From Moniliophthora roreri (taxonomy: Eukaryota; Basidiomycota; Agaricomycetes; Agaricales; Marasmiaceae), in the NCBI GenBank assembly GCA_001466705.2, contig LATX02000046.1, positions 186,001 to 250,000 of the forward strand: 64,000 bases of DNA, read 5' to 3'. The translations under genes were made by a program, and so were the position numbers. A model generated the notes under the pieces. That model did no database searches. It was given only the letters and a program-made list of their open reading frames with translations, and was not told where the DNA came from. Positions 49,499 through 61,900 of the stretch are shown piece by piece (position 1 is the first letter of the stretch; each line of letters starts with the position of its first letter).

Positions 49499-52400
49499 AT
49501 GCTGGGCACGTTGAGACTTATTCTTACCGCTCGCCCACTATCACCATCTCTTCACCGACCATTCTTTTCTGCTCAGTTGAAGAAACCACCATTATCAGCT
49601 GGAATGGCCATAGACGCTTCGCTCTGGAAACGCGTCGCTCCTAGCAGTGACACACCGCCATACTCGATCTCGACGAAAACAATTGAAAAGTCACAGCAAG
49701 ACGACAGGGAATACAGGATTATCAAGCTGGAAAACGGGCTCGAGGCAATGCTTGTGCACGATGTGAAGGCTGATAAGGCTGCAGCCAGTTTGAACGTTGC
49801 AGTCGGGCATCTGTCAGATCCGGTTAGTGGCAATTTTGGAAGGCTTCGACGCTCGAGATTGACTCATTCATTTCGTTTAGTATGATATGCCTGGTATGGC
49901 CCACTTTTGCGAGCATCTGTTGTTCATGGTCAGGCGACTTGTTATCGTTCGTTTACATCACACGACAACTCAGGTTTTTTACAGGGCACGGAGAATTTTC
50001 CTAAAGAGAACGAGTACTCAGAGGTCCGGTGCTGTAGCGCAGTTGTCAAGGTGATCATGCTGACTTTTCCAATAGTACTTAGCCAAGAACAACGGTCATT
50101 CCAATGCCTACACTTCCGTCTCAAACACCAACTACTACTTCGACGTGTCCACGTCCCATTTATCCGGTGCTTTAGCACGTTTTGCCGCTTTCTTCCATTG
50201 CCCCTTATTCAGCCCATCATGCACTTCCCGCGAACTCAACGCGGTCGATTCGGAGCACAGGAAGAATCACCAGGCTGATATGTGGCGTGTTTTCCAGCTC
50301 AACAAGCATCTCAGCAAAGAAGGCCACCCTTGGAACAAATTTGGTAGTGGTAACAGAGAGTCTCTCAGCAAACATGCTAAGGAGCTAAAGGCAAAGGGAA
50401 AGCTGGTTGCTAATGGGATGCCAGACCCCGAGAATAAGACACTACAAGTACCACCCTCACCTATTCCTTCAAGAATGGCTTCTCCTACACCCTCGGACGT
50501 GTCTACTGCTAGTGAAAATGAAGCCGATGGAGGTGCTGTCGGCAGGGAGACGAGGCGGCGGCTAGTAGAATGGTGGGAGAAGGAGTATTGTGCAGGTCGA
50601 ATGCATCTCTGTGTCGTTGGCAAAGGTTAGTATCATTTATTACCTGATGCCCTTCCAGTATCTCATGGTTTCCAGATTCTCTCGACGACCTCTCCGAGCT
50701 CGTCTCAACCTTGTTTTCCCCGATCCCAAACCGTGGACTCGATCCACTCCCAACCGTACCCGACCATCCTTTCGGACCAAACGAGAAAGGTACCCTCGTA
50801 TCCGTTCAGACCATCATGAACCTGCACATGCTCGAGATCTCTATTCCTCTTGAGCCGCAAGCAAATAACTGGCGGCACAAGCCAGCCAATTTTCTTGCCC
50901 ATTTTATTGGATACGAAGGTCCCGGTTCCTTGCTGTCGTTTTTGAAAGCCAACGGTTTGGCTGCAGGATTGAGCAGTGGTCCACAGGCGCTCGGAAGAGG
51001 ATTCGACATGTTCCGAGTCACGATTGAGCTGACGCAGGAAGGCTTCAGTGTGTACTTTCTTTTTTCTTAACCAAAGCATTGGTGCTGACAGTCCGTATAG
51101 GGAACTATCAAGCTGTCATTCTTGCCACCTTCAAATATTTCAACCTTTTGAGATCCCAGTCATCATTTGATGCTTACCATCAGGAAGAAATTGCGACTCT
51201 GTCATCTACGAGGTTCAGATTCATCGAAAAGCGGAAGCCAGACGATTATGCCACTCGCATTGCTGAAAACATGGCCAAGCCTTACCCAAGGGAGTTACTG
51301 TTGGTAGCCCCGAGTGTTACGTGGAACTGGGGTGACCAATACGAAAGTGGTCCAATTCTTTCCGGAGGAACAGCTGGAGAAGAGAAAATCAAGGAATACC
51401 TCCAAGGATTCCAAATCGACAACTCAAGGGCAGTGTTGATGGGGAAGCAGCAAGAGTTGGATAAGGTCAAGCGATTCGACAGTACCATTGAGAAGTGGCA
51501 AGAAGAGCCTTGGTATGGAACCAAATATAGGGTCGAGCGTTTCCCTGAGGATTTTGTCAAAGCGGCGCGTGTTTCCCCTGTTATCCTCATACCGTAATCC
51601 TGATGATGATCGTGAACAGTGTTCCGATGCCACCAGTACTATTCCAGAACTCTTCCTTCCAGGGCCAAACCAGTTCATTCCCCAGAACTTGGACGTAGAC
51701 AAGAAAGAGATTGATACAGTATGATGTCATCTTTGCTGTTGTTGCTGTCATTTCATGCTTGTCTTTGCAGCCTTTACGTCGACCTTACCTCATCTGGGAT
51801 ACGTCTGTATGTCGGGTATGGCATAAGAAAGACGACCGCTTCTGGGTACCAAAGGCACACGTTGTGATCGATATTCGCAGGTTGGTTCGCCAACAAACTG
51901 GAAAAGATCCTTACTGATTCTTGCTCAGTCGCTTTGCTGACCCGACGCCACGAGCGACAGTCCTTACTCGGTACATATCAATCCTTTTCTCATTGATGGC
52001 TTCTGACTCATCGTTAGGCTATTCACCGACCTTATCACGGACTCACTTGCCGAGTTCTCATACGATGCCGATCTGGCTGGACTATCGTATAGCTGCACCT
52101 CACACTCTAAAGGCTTATATATAGCCCTGCAAGGGTACAACGACAAGATGTATGTGCTTGTTAAGCAGGTTCTCAACAGGGTCAAGAACTTGACTGTTAA
52201 TCCTGATCGGTTGAATGTCATGAAGGAGCAGAATAAGAAGAATTGGGAGAACTTCTTCTTGAACCAGTCCTATCAGCTGGCAAATTACTACACTTCCTAT
52301 CTCATGTCAGAGACAGCCTGGACTATGGAGGAGCTGCTCAAAGAGCTGCCAAGTATGTCTGATATACCTTTACACTTGCCTGCATTATTCACAATTCTGC

Positions 52401-53712
52401 AGGTATCACAGTTGAGGAAGTTCAGAAGCATGGATTCTACCTATTGTCACAAGTACACATCAATATTCTTGTTGTGGGCAACATCACACAGGATGTTAGT
52501 AACTTGCCCCTTGCCCATTCCTGTCAATATCTGACTGATCTGCCCTCACAGGAAGCAGCAGAAATGGCTGAGCTAGCAGAGAAGAATGTTGGCAGCCTCA
52601 AGGATGGTCTGCAACCAAGTGATCTCCATGAGTATGCCTTGGTACTTCCACCTGGTAAGATGACCTCCCATTCCCTACACTTTGATTTCTCACTGTTCCA
52701 TTCTTAGGAAGCAACTTTGTCTACTCAACTGATGTTCACAACCCTGCTCAGACCAACAATGCCATCACTTACTACACTCATGTTGGCCCAATGAATGACC
52801 AGCACCTGCGTGTCATTTCCTCTCTGCTTATGCAAATCATGACTGAGCCTGCCTTCAACATTCTGCGCACCAAGGAACAACTAGGCTACATTGTCTTCTG
52901 TGGTGGCCTCCTTCTCCCTGGCTCAACATTGAAGGGGGTTCGAATCATTGTACAGAGTGAGAAGACACCAGGGTATCTAGAAGCTCGAGTGGATGCGTTC
53001 TTGGATTACATGAAGAAAATGATTGAGGAGATGAGCAAGGAAGCATTTGAGGAACAGAAAGCTGGTTTAGAGAAGAGATGGAGGGAAGAGTACAAGAACC
53101 TGAGTGAGGAAGCTGCCACATACTATTCATACATCAAGAGTGGCTCCTGGGACTTCTATAGGAGTGAGTGCCTACCTGTTCTGTCCTTCTTGCTTTGCAT
53201 ACTTACTACTCATAGGGGAAAATGATGCTGAACAACTGAAGGATGTCACAAAAGATGAAGTCATGAAGTGTTTCATGGAGTACGTGCATCCTTCATCCCA
53301 AACCCGAGCCAAACTCTCGGTACACCTACATGCGAAGAAGTCTCCCCCAAAGAAGGTTAGCGCTATTGCTGCCGCAGCCTTCGGAAGACTAGTTCAAGAT
53401 GCCAACCTGGGCCTCAACGGTGTGGCTCCGAACGGAACTCTGATGGATGACACACCCACTGTTGATGATTTTCGGGCATATTGGGACGACATGTTCAAGA
53501 TTGCTGGCAAGGAGGACATAACGTCGTCATTGTTGGAAGCAATACCTGAGTTGGTAGAGAGGTATCCGCTAGAGGGAGAGGGAAGAGACAATCCAATAGA
53601 TGGTGCCACTTACATTGAGGACCCGCTTTCATTTAGAAAGTCTCTAAAGAAGTCGGATAATTATCCACCAGCAGTAATATGGCAGGATAGTCTGATCAAT
53701 ACAGAGTGGTAA
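49499..53712 (+). CDS. Insulin-degrading-enzyme-like M16A metalloprotease
   Basis: Zinc peptidase of the insulysin/Ste23 family that degrades peptides such as pheromone or mitochondrial peptides; roughly 1,100 residues in many exons. The inverted zinc motif reads MAHFCEHLLFMGT (about 49.9 kb; HxxEH intact), followed after an intron by ENFPKENEYSEYLAKNNGHSNAYTS. The second-ligand region contains ELNAVDSEHRKNHQAD (Glu). The non-catalytic repeats include FGPNEKGTLVSVQ, FLAHFIGYEGPGSLLSFLK, MTEPAFNILRTKEQLGYIVF and the C-terminal INTEW. The frame opens at 49499 with MLGTLRLILTARPLSPSLHR, a presequence-like leader. The in-frame MAIDASLWKRV at 49604 matches the usual cytosolic start. Confidence 0.92.
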
Positions 53713-54300
53713 TTTAGACAGTTTGTAAACTTTAATGTGTGTAAATAGTCACTATTGGAGCATGGAAACTTTTTCCCCCTGAAAATGGTTTTCTTGAGAA
53801 ACCATGACAAGCCAGGCTAAACTCGAATCACCCCATTGCCGGCGCTGCAGATATCTGTAGCCCGGAACTCAGGCCTCAACACCAGACCCCATTGAGATTG
53901 TTGTAAGGTCCCCAACAGTATAGTATTCCACAAGATCTACATAGATACATCCATAATGAGCAGAAAGTCGATAAGTGATACAATACAAGGACTCGGGCGT
54001 AATTAGTACACGTGAGATTATCACCGCTAGTAAAATCGCGAATCAGTATGGCCTATGATCCTCTTCAGAATAAGTTGAGACGCACAGGATGGAGATGAGC
54101 AGGAGGTGGCCCAGCAGGCTATCAAAATTGTTAGTGTTGATGGCGCTAAGGAAGAGGTTCGCAACGTACAGGTTGATACGAAACGTTCTGTCGATTCCCT
54201 GGGGAATCTGGCATCTGCAGGATGTAAGTCGACGATTGATTTGCGATTGCCGGAACGCACTGTATAGCTTTGTATACCACCAGAAGGGGTTCCGGCCGGC
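53713..54300. other. Intergenic; uncertain 3' end of the next gene
   Basis: After the protease stop there is no clear coding region up to about 54300. On the minus strand the frame of the Pro-rich membrane protein may continue into 54300..54027 after an intron, but the encoded residues are not convincing. Confidence 0.35.
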
Positions 54301-54836
54301 TGTATTAGATCAGTAAAAAACGCTTTGAGGTGGGCGAGCCATGAGACGTACCGCGGGATATCCGTCGTAGCCTGTCTTCCCATACTCTGGTGGATCTGGC
54401 GGAGAGAAGGAGCCTCCTTGTGGATAGTATGCTTGTTGTCCGGGATAAGGTGCAGGCGTATAACCTGGCGGAGGAGGTCCCTGAGGTGGTGGTCCCGCCC
54501 ATCCTTGAGACTGATTGACGTCATACCCTGACGGGCGATTGTATTGGTACGCTTGATACGCTGCTGCATTTTGTCTCTGCATTTGTATCATAGCGGCCAT
54601 CCTTCGTCGTTTTGCAGAGTAAATGAAGCATGAAATAACCGACAAGAGAATGACCATAGCTGTAGGGTTTTTTTCTGGCATCAGCGGAGAGCGAATTCGA
54701 GAAGTTCTGACTCACCGATGATCACTCCTGCTACGACTCTCGTAGTTGAAGTTCTGTTGTCATCGTCGTCGCGAAATTGAGCTCTCGCTAGACCGGCAAA
54801 CGAAGCGATGGTGAGTGTAGGGAGTAAGAAGGCCAT
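54301..54836 (-). CDS. Single-pass membrane protein with Pro/Tyr/Gln-rich tail; C-terminal end uncertain
   Basis: Start at 54836: MAFLLPTLTIASFAGLARAQ is a signal peptide; an in-frame ATG at 54866 adds ten residues. The mature N-terminus is acidic (FRDDDDNR), then RVVAGVIIG, an intron (donor after about 54723), and the membrane segment IAMVILLSVISCFIYS followed by KRRR. The tail is QMQRQNAAAYQ, GWAGPPPQGPPPPGY and YPGQQAYYPQGG. A donor at about 54352 ends the clear part; the following exon and stop are unsure. Architecture and the position of the first intron match the gene at 30.6 kb. Function unknown. Confidence 0.68.
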
Positions 54837-54866
54837 AACCTTTGCTCGGCGCAACCCCGCAGCCAT

Positions 54867-55303
54867 GGAGCCACAGCGGCACTGCCACTACACGTATGCC
54901 GAGAAACCGCGGCCGATGGCAGGCACCGTCGCACCAACTGTCTACACACGAGGTCGATTCTCGAAGTCGTAAAATTGAATTGTTCCTGCACAGACCAATT
55001 TTACAGACATGCGTGCTGGCATCTGATGAGGAAACTCCGGATTCAAGCTTTCAATGTAGGAGGCCTTTACGATGCCAAGGTCTCCTCAACACCGAACCAA
55101 GCACAAGCCAAGAGAGCGAAAGCTTTCTCAGTGGTAGATAACCAAGGACAAGTAGAGTGTAGTAAGCGGATACATAGAAGTGCTACAAATAAGATTTAGC
55201 TTAACTTAGGTATCGAATGCATTGCGCTAGATGCTGAACGCCGTTAAGGTATCCAAAAGATATTAAATTGACAGCAGATGCGACACCAATTCGGACGTCG
55301 ATG
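54867..55303. other. Intergenic
   Basis: 437 bases between two minus-strand genes: the promoter of the membrane-protein gene and the 3' region of the WD40 gene. A plus-strand open frame at 54842..55141 lacks any protein-like feature. Confidence 0.45.
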
Positions 55304-57327
55304 CTAGTTGACATCAGTTGCCCTAGGCACATTTCCTTGCAGCTGAGGCGAACGTTTCCCCTTCAGAGTTCTCAGAGCTAAGGGGCGTATCCATAGCTTC
55401 AGGTGCCCATTCTTGGTTGAAGTTACCAAGTGTCTTGGTACGAAAGTTAGCGCAGCGAGAAGCTCGCCATCGATATGCTTCACCAGGACGGGCTGGACCA
55501 CGGCAATTTCGTTCCTCGAGGGTGCAGGGTGGTATTTTATGGGAGTATTTCCATCACCGGTATTCAACGACGGTAAGTGGAATGCTGAACGGTCCTTCCT
55601 AAAAGCCAATGACAATGTTGAGGACATCGATATACGCTGGTGGTAAGTGGATTGGAGCTTTGGTCGATGGAGGGCGCCACAGGAAAAGTCCCACTAAAAT
55701 GTAGTGAGCTTGATGTTGATTGATTTAGTTTGGGGATAGAAGTACCAATATTAGTTTGTTATCCTCTCCTACGCTTCCGAAACGATATGTCCGCCCATCG
55801 CACCTCAGGTCATCGAAAGCAACCGAGGAGACGAAGGACGAGTGTCCTTGACATCTCGCCACCACCCGCTGCTCCCAGGGGGAAAAGATGGTAAGAAGAT
55901 CATCTTGCCCGCCCGTCTGTTGATTCCATCAAATACAATCGAGCTCTGGACACTAGAGCACTTACGACTATAAAGCGTCCATCTGGAGACCATGCGACAC
56001 ATGTCAACGCTCCAAAGTAGGATGCGTAACAATCTATCAACCTGTAGCGTTATGAATGTAGCGCCTTTGCGGTAGAGAAGTCCTGGGAGACTCACTGCTC
56101 TGCTAAAGCGTCGATGATCCTCAAACACCCGTCCTCCGATATCGCGCCTACGTATTTCACGTCGTTCGAGAACACAAAATCGACAACGGATTTTTTTGAT
56201 ACCCTCCAATGACTAACGGGATTTCTGAGTGATGCTGCCTTGTCTTTATCCGACTTGGCACCTGAGCCGACTGGATGCCACGGAGGCATGGTAACGAAGA
56301 TGTTATCCATAGGATCCCACGACTCTTCCGATGAAGTATGCGAATCGGAGCCATTAGCCGAGCCGGTGCTGTTGGTATGTGATGGGCCAGGTTCTGATGG
56401 TGTGAAGGTACCGTCTTCGCGTTCTCTGTCATAAACTACAATGGTACCATCTGCATGCGAGACTAGAAAAAGTGAGGTTGACGAGGGCACCCAGCGTACT
56501 GCCGTGCAGGGAGAGCTGGTGATACAGCCTTGCTTGTTGAGACGGGCGTAACGTGAAGATATGGGATCTGAAAGGCTTATCAGCTAAAGGACATAACAAA
56601 GCATTAGGAGGGTACGCGCCTAACCAGATAAGGTCACCCGTACTGAATCCAACAATGACATCCAGCCGATCATGAGATGCAGTCAATGGATTCACATCGT
56701 GACATGTCGGATGTGCGGAGAAGGTTATCCGGGCAAGAGGTTCCTGCTCGTCTTCAGTCGCGTCCTGGTACCAAAAATCATACCCATCACCTTCGCTTTG
56801 ATCCCTGCTTCTATCCAAAGTAAGGTCTTTACTTGATTATAGAAGAGAAACGAAGTTTCGCCTTGTTTTGACTGCATGAGCTTCGCGTATCCTTCTGCAT
56901 ATTGAATCCTGGTGATAAATGTCGAGGAAGTTGTTTTGATGTTATGTTTTGGACGAGAGTTAGCTGTTTTCTTCTTTGCGCCAACCGAATGACTTGAGAA
57001 TAAGTGCGGGTTGACCGATGGGTTGCCAGGTTCTGAATGGTTCTCCGTCTCGTCGGGGGTATCGCTGCTCGATAAGCTAACTCCATCCTCACGAGCTGGT
57101 TTCTCTTTCTCCTTCCTCGAGTCCTTATTTCCTCCCAGAAGCTGAGCAAAGCCAGGCGTCCCTCCACTTTGTTTAGCAGCGGGGAACCGCACAGTGATAG
57201 CCGTTACTCTTGTCGGGTAGTGAACGGCTGCGCTGCTAGCAGCATGAGCTTGTAGCACGGATGGTTTATGCTCCTCGACGACGGTATAGACACCCTCTGG
57301 GGCTACGAATGTGGCTTCATTTTCCAT
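55304..57327 (-). CDS. CreC/WDR20-like WD40 protein (deubiquitinase partner)
   Basis: WD40 protein of the CreC group, which in Aspergillus stabilises the deubiquitinase CreB in carbon catabolite repression. Roughly 580 residues in several exons; start [18 protein letters not shown] at 57327, stop 55304..55306. The N-terminus contains a Ser/Pro-rich insertion. Next is [34 protein letters not shown], close to the CreC signature (FYNFGK-type). WD repeats: [114 protein letters not shown]. The C-terminus closes with [16 protein letters not shown]. Only 121 bases separate it from the divergent E1-beta gene. Confidence 0.85.
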
Positions 57328-57448
57328 GAAGACCACGAGCAGTCAGTCGTAAAGGTGATGGATGTGCCTGAGAAGGCAGGATGTTTGCCGGCGGCTCATG
57401 ATTTCTCTTCCATGAGAGGAGACCGGATCTTGTCCTTTGCAAACTTTC
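57328..57448. promoter_or_regulatory. Bidirectional promoter, CreC-like / BCKDH E1-beta
   Basis: 121 bases between divergent start codons; both promoters must fall here. No TATA box was identified. Confidence 0.45.
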
Positions 57449-59097
57449 ATGCTTACCACAACCTTCAGGAGGCTGCCTCGTCGACTTGTGAGCCTCATCT
57501 AGACTTGTTTTCTCCGTGGCTTTACTAATCTTATCTAGAATGTCAGGTTTAACTCAACGGTAGAGCCTCCGCCAGCAGGAGGTCATTTACCTTCTGTATC
57601 CAACTCTCAGATTCTCAGGTCGACTCGAGATAGTGCACTTCGTACTCCAGGTCTTGCATGGGTCGATGATATCTCATCTGGCTCGAATAACATGGTCGGA
57701 GGACGGGAAACACGAAAAATGAACACTTACCAGGCTGTTAGGGATGCGATGAGGTGAGTCCGGGTTCTTCGATGTCGATACCTTTTGTGACCTGGATCTT
57801 CACTTCTTCCTTAGCATTGCTTTGACAAAGGACGACAATGCGGTGGTATTCGGAGAGGACGTAGCGTTTGGTGGTGTATTTCGATGCACTATGGTGAGCA
57901 ATACGATCTCTGAACTGTCGCAGTAAACTCATTTCCACTGAGGCTTTTAGGGCCTTGCAGAGGAATTCGGTCGTGAACGTGTCTTCAACACTCCCTTGAC
58001 CGAGCAGGGCATCGTTGGTTTTGGAATCGGTTTAGCTTCGATGGGACATACAGCTATTGCCGAAATTCAGTTTGCTGATTACATTTTCCCTGCGTTTGAT
58101 CAGGTACGCTTCGCATCTCCATAGTTTTGAGTCGATACTGACCGTCACTCAGCTTGTTAATGAGGCGGCCAAGTTCCGCTATCGTTCGGGCGGCATGTTC
58201 AATTGCGGTGGTCTGACTGTACGAACACCGACCATGTCAGTGGTGAGTAGCAGATGTCCCTGATCGGCCTCATTCATTAACTCAGTTCCTGCAAAGGGCC
58301 ACGGTGGTCTATATCATTCGCAGTCTCCCGAAGGATTCTTTATGGGTGCTTCTGGGCTCAAGGTATGTGAAGTTCATATTCATATCTTCTTGTGCTCATC
58401 ACTCAAAGGTCGTGATTCCTCGCTCTCCGATACAAGCTAAGGGCCTCCTGCTAGGCTGTATACGTGATCCTAACCCCGTTGTGTTCATGGAACCCAAGAT
58501 CCTCTACCGTTCAGCTGGTGCGTCCTCCCTATCACGCAACAAGGCGCGTTCTAATGTCTTGGATAGTGGAACAAGTACCCACGGACGATTATACTCTACC
58601 TATAGGACGCGCCGAAACACTCTTCTCAGGATCTGACTTGACTCTGCTATCATGGGGAACACCACTGTACCACTGTGAAACCGCACTACACATGCTCTCC
58701 TCACCACCACCTGCACTCGAGGCACACATTCCTTCTTCACTACGCTCAGCAAAGATTGAACTCATTGACCTGCGGACAATATTACCTTGGGATATCGATA
58801 CGATCGTAGAAAGCGTTCAGAGAACGGGAAGACTAGTCATAGTGCACGAAGCAGGCATGACAGCAGGTGTCGGTGCAGAAATCAGCGCACAAGTACAGAA
58901 GAAATGTTTCTTGAAGTTAGACGCGCCAGTAAAGAGAGTTACTGGCTGGGAGTAAGCATCGTTTTCCATCTTGGGCGTTATGCTTGCTGAATTAGATTTA
59001 TCTCTGCAGTACCCCAGTTGGACTACAGTTTGAGAAATTCCTTTTACCAGATGCTCTTCGTGTCCTAGACGCGATCGTAGAAACGTTGTCGTTTTAA
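57449..59097 (+). CDS. Branched-chain 2-oxoacid dehydrogenase E1 component, beta subunit
   Basis: Mitochondrial thiamine-diphosphate enzyme for Leu/Ile/Val catabolism. Nine exons: 57449..57487, 57539..57753, 57815..57893, 57951..58103, 58153..58242, 58297..58362, 58409..58517, 58567..58951, 59010..59097. They give 407 residues. The presequence is [19 protein letters not shown], rich in Arg and Thr and split by intron 1. The core is intact: [122 protein letters not shown]. The C-terminal domain reads [13 protein letters not shown] and [18 protein letters not shown]. Its partner alpha subunit is elsewhere. Confidence 0.95.
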
Positions 59098-59489
59098 TGA
59101 AGATACACTGTATTGTTACAAGGCACATATAATGGATTCAAACAATACATTTAGTCCCAAAGTCATCTGACTATCTACCTAAGTATTGGAGAGGATGTTA
59201 GCTAGAAGCGGCTCTGGGGTTAGTACCGCTACGGACTGTGACTGCGATCGTGTCTCTTAGATATCGAACTTCCATTCAGCCTCGCCTCACCCAACCGGCT
59301 GGAAGGTAGTCACGGCAAGCGCGGTTAAGCGAGGAGCACTCGAATGCCCTAGATATTGACTATTCACCTCAAAAATCATGCTGATTTCAATGTTGAATCA
59401 CATTCAGATCCAGTGCTAGTCCCATAGCAACGTAAGTCAGTCTTCGGTCCATAGGCTTTCACCAATCTTCGAACTTATTTTATTCCTCG
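59098..59489. other. Intergenic
   Basis: 392 bases of 3' UTR and non-coding sequence. Nothing recognised. Confidence 0.5.
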
Positions 59490-60854
59490 TTGGAGGATGA
59501 GCAGGCGCGAAAGACACGTCGAGAAGGTGGAAATAAGATCTTCGGTGGTATCTATCACCACTATGCTATCCGAGATTCTATCCTTGATACTGGAGCCAAG
59601 AAAATTCCTCCACCTGTCCTAACTGCTTCTGCGGTTTGCGGTCGTTGGAAGCAGATCAGTGAATCGATGCCAGGCTTATGGACCTGTATAAACATTGACT
59701 TCGACTTATGGATGAATCCAAACCGTCCCTGCTGACGATCATGCTCTGCGCAAACGAGGAATCCATTACTACCCTTTCGTTCAGCTTACGATAAAGATCC
59801 TCGTGAAGCACTCATCTCGATGGTTCTCTCCGATACTCCAGATCCGTTTACCCGACATGTTGTCTTTCAAGCAAATTAGTGGGCGTCTTCCTCGGGTGAA
59901 GCATCTCAATCTTGGGGCAGACATACACGGCGTGTCACCGGATCTGTTTGCAGACGCTCCTGCTCTTCATTCTTTCTCCTACAGACTGGCATGAAGTGAA
60001 CACGTCGTCGACAAACTGCCATTGGAGCAACTCAGGGTTCTAGAACTGTGGTTGTTTTTCTCGTATGCCGCGACCCTGGATACGCAAAATGAAGTGTAGA
60101 TGCCAACACCGCAAGCGAAGCCAGGTGTCGGCATCAGCGTTCCAACTGAGCGGCTAGTGGGCTGACTAAGCTGGCCTTGTTTCTTTCAGCTCCTCCACCT
60201 GACAGTCGGAACTGTCAGATTTTCAGCACCATCCGCCTTCAAGATCTCGCTTTCATCTCCGTTCCTGAGTGTTCTAGTTCTAAATAATCCTTTCCAGGAC
60301 CGCTCGATATGGGATCGAGTAAGACCACCATAGCTCATTGAAGGAATGGGCAAGTCTACGAAGGCTCAACGGCCACAGTTTCTCACTATTAAACCGTGCG
60401 TCCTCCCGTATTTATCCGGTACAGCACTGTCTAACCTCTGTTGGCCATTATCTTTGGCATGAGTACTCCCAACGCGCAGCTGCAATACCTCAAATTATCA
60501 CCTCTTCATCAGCCACCACGTCCTTCACGCGATGCCCACGTAACGGCCTTCCTTGATACCCTGGCCATCCATCCGGGACAGCACACCTGCTACACCTACC
60601 GTGGGCATTCGGATAGTTGCACCCATGGAAAATTAGGCCTCTTCGTCATCCGCCGCGTGGGGTATCTCAACGAATTGTCAAGTGGGCGAGGTCTCCTCGG
60701 CAACGGTTCCACCCACAAGCAACTTCCCCGCTGCGTCTTGCTCTGTCGCACTCCAATCCGTCTCAAGAGCTCTGGTTCCGTAATTTAGGGCAGCACCGAC
60801 GCCAGCCGGCCACAAGCAATCTGTAAAGACCAATTACACTCTCTGTATCTTTGC

Positions 60855-61195
60855 CAAGTCGCATTCTGTAGTGACCTCTGGCTGTCCCTGTCAGTTTTAC
60901 ACGTCGCAGTCCGTAGCGACCGCTGTTTCCGTCTGGTCCCACGTCACAGTCTATGGTGACCTCTGGCTGTCTCTGTTGGTTTTACACGTCGCAGTCCATA
61001 GCGACCTCTGCTTCCACCTGTTCCCACGTCACATTCTGTAGTGACCTCTGGCTGCCTCTGTCGGTTTTCCACGTAGCAGTCCGTAGCGACCTCTGTTTCT
61101 GCCTGTTCCCACGTCACATTCCATAATGACCTCCGGTATTTCTGCCCGTTGCTACGTCACAGTCCATAGTGTAACCAGCAATCCCCATCCATAGA
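60855..61195. repeat. Minisatellite of alternating 45- and 40-base units (85-base higher-order unit)
   Basis: Repeat starts can be placed at 60855 (A, 45), 60900 (B, 40), 60940 (A, 45), 60985 (B, 40), 61025 (A, 45), 61070 (B, 40), 61110 (A-like, ~43) and a decayed unit from 61153. All share the core CACGTC(A/G)CAGTC-x-TAG(T/C)GACCTCTG. A units continue GGCTGTCTCTGTCGGTTTT and B units continue TTTCCGCCTGTTCC, with differences. The strict alternation implies that an A+B pair was amplified as one. Confidence 0.85.
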
Positions 61196-61900
61196 GCCGT
61201 GCTATAATCCGTAGCAACCTCTGGCTATATCTGACCTCTGACCATCTCCACTGAGATGGAGCTTGCATTTGTAGGCCGTGGTATGGGCACCACATCCACT
61301 GCTCCTGTTGCCAATGACAGTTCTGCTCTCATCCGTTACTTGTACATGAATTGGTATATCTGCAATGTTAAACTCATAACTAGCCTCTGCATGGTTCGAT
61401 GACAGTCAAGTGAAACCTTCCATGCCGATGTGTTGGGTAAGACCCCGACTCATCAGTGCATTGGCTGGTCTTGAGTCTACCATGACGTCCTTATCCACCG
61501 TATCCTTCGACGCCTCCTCCGAGGCCTCTATCATTGCTACGCGATTCTCCTCTTCTGTTTCCGGTCGTCATGTTAAACCTTCCATCTTTGTCCATTCCCC
61601 AGCCTCCTGATGAATCTAGACGGTGCAGTGAGCCTCGTCCCTTGGGTTGGGCTTTGCGTCGAGTTCACGCCGCGGGGTCGTTCCTCGGCTCATGGGTGGG
61701 CGGCGTGATCTCTCCGCGTTCCCGGCCGAGCTTCGCTCGTCCTCAGCCCAACTACTAGCTCACTGTCCCTGAGACAGTCAGATCCACGATAGACGAAGTT
61801 GGACGAACATAACATATATCCTCCGCTTTCCCTGTTCTTTGGAATCTTTCGAGATATCATGTGCCAATCCACGTGCGCAGAGAATTGGCGGGTGAGGCGA
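61196..61900. other. Unassigned segment with short open frames and a GC-rich patch
   Basis: Non-repetitive sequence between the minisatellite and the C-terminal F-box remnant. Plus-strand frames at 61252..61401 and 61410..61610 are open for 50-66 codons but match nothing I know. The stretch 61610-61760 is visibly richer in G and C than its surroundings. It may be part of the decayed gene or an old insertion. Confidence 0.35.

Noticed and set aside
54027..54300. C-terminal exon of the Pro-rich membrane protein
   Set aside because: It can be joined in frame after an intron, but the residues look unlike the rest of the protein and the splice choice is ambiguous.
61534..61758. 75-codon frame over the GC-rich patch
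   Set aside because: No recognisable domain; openness is explained by high GC content.
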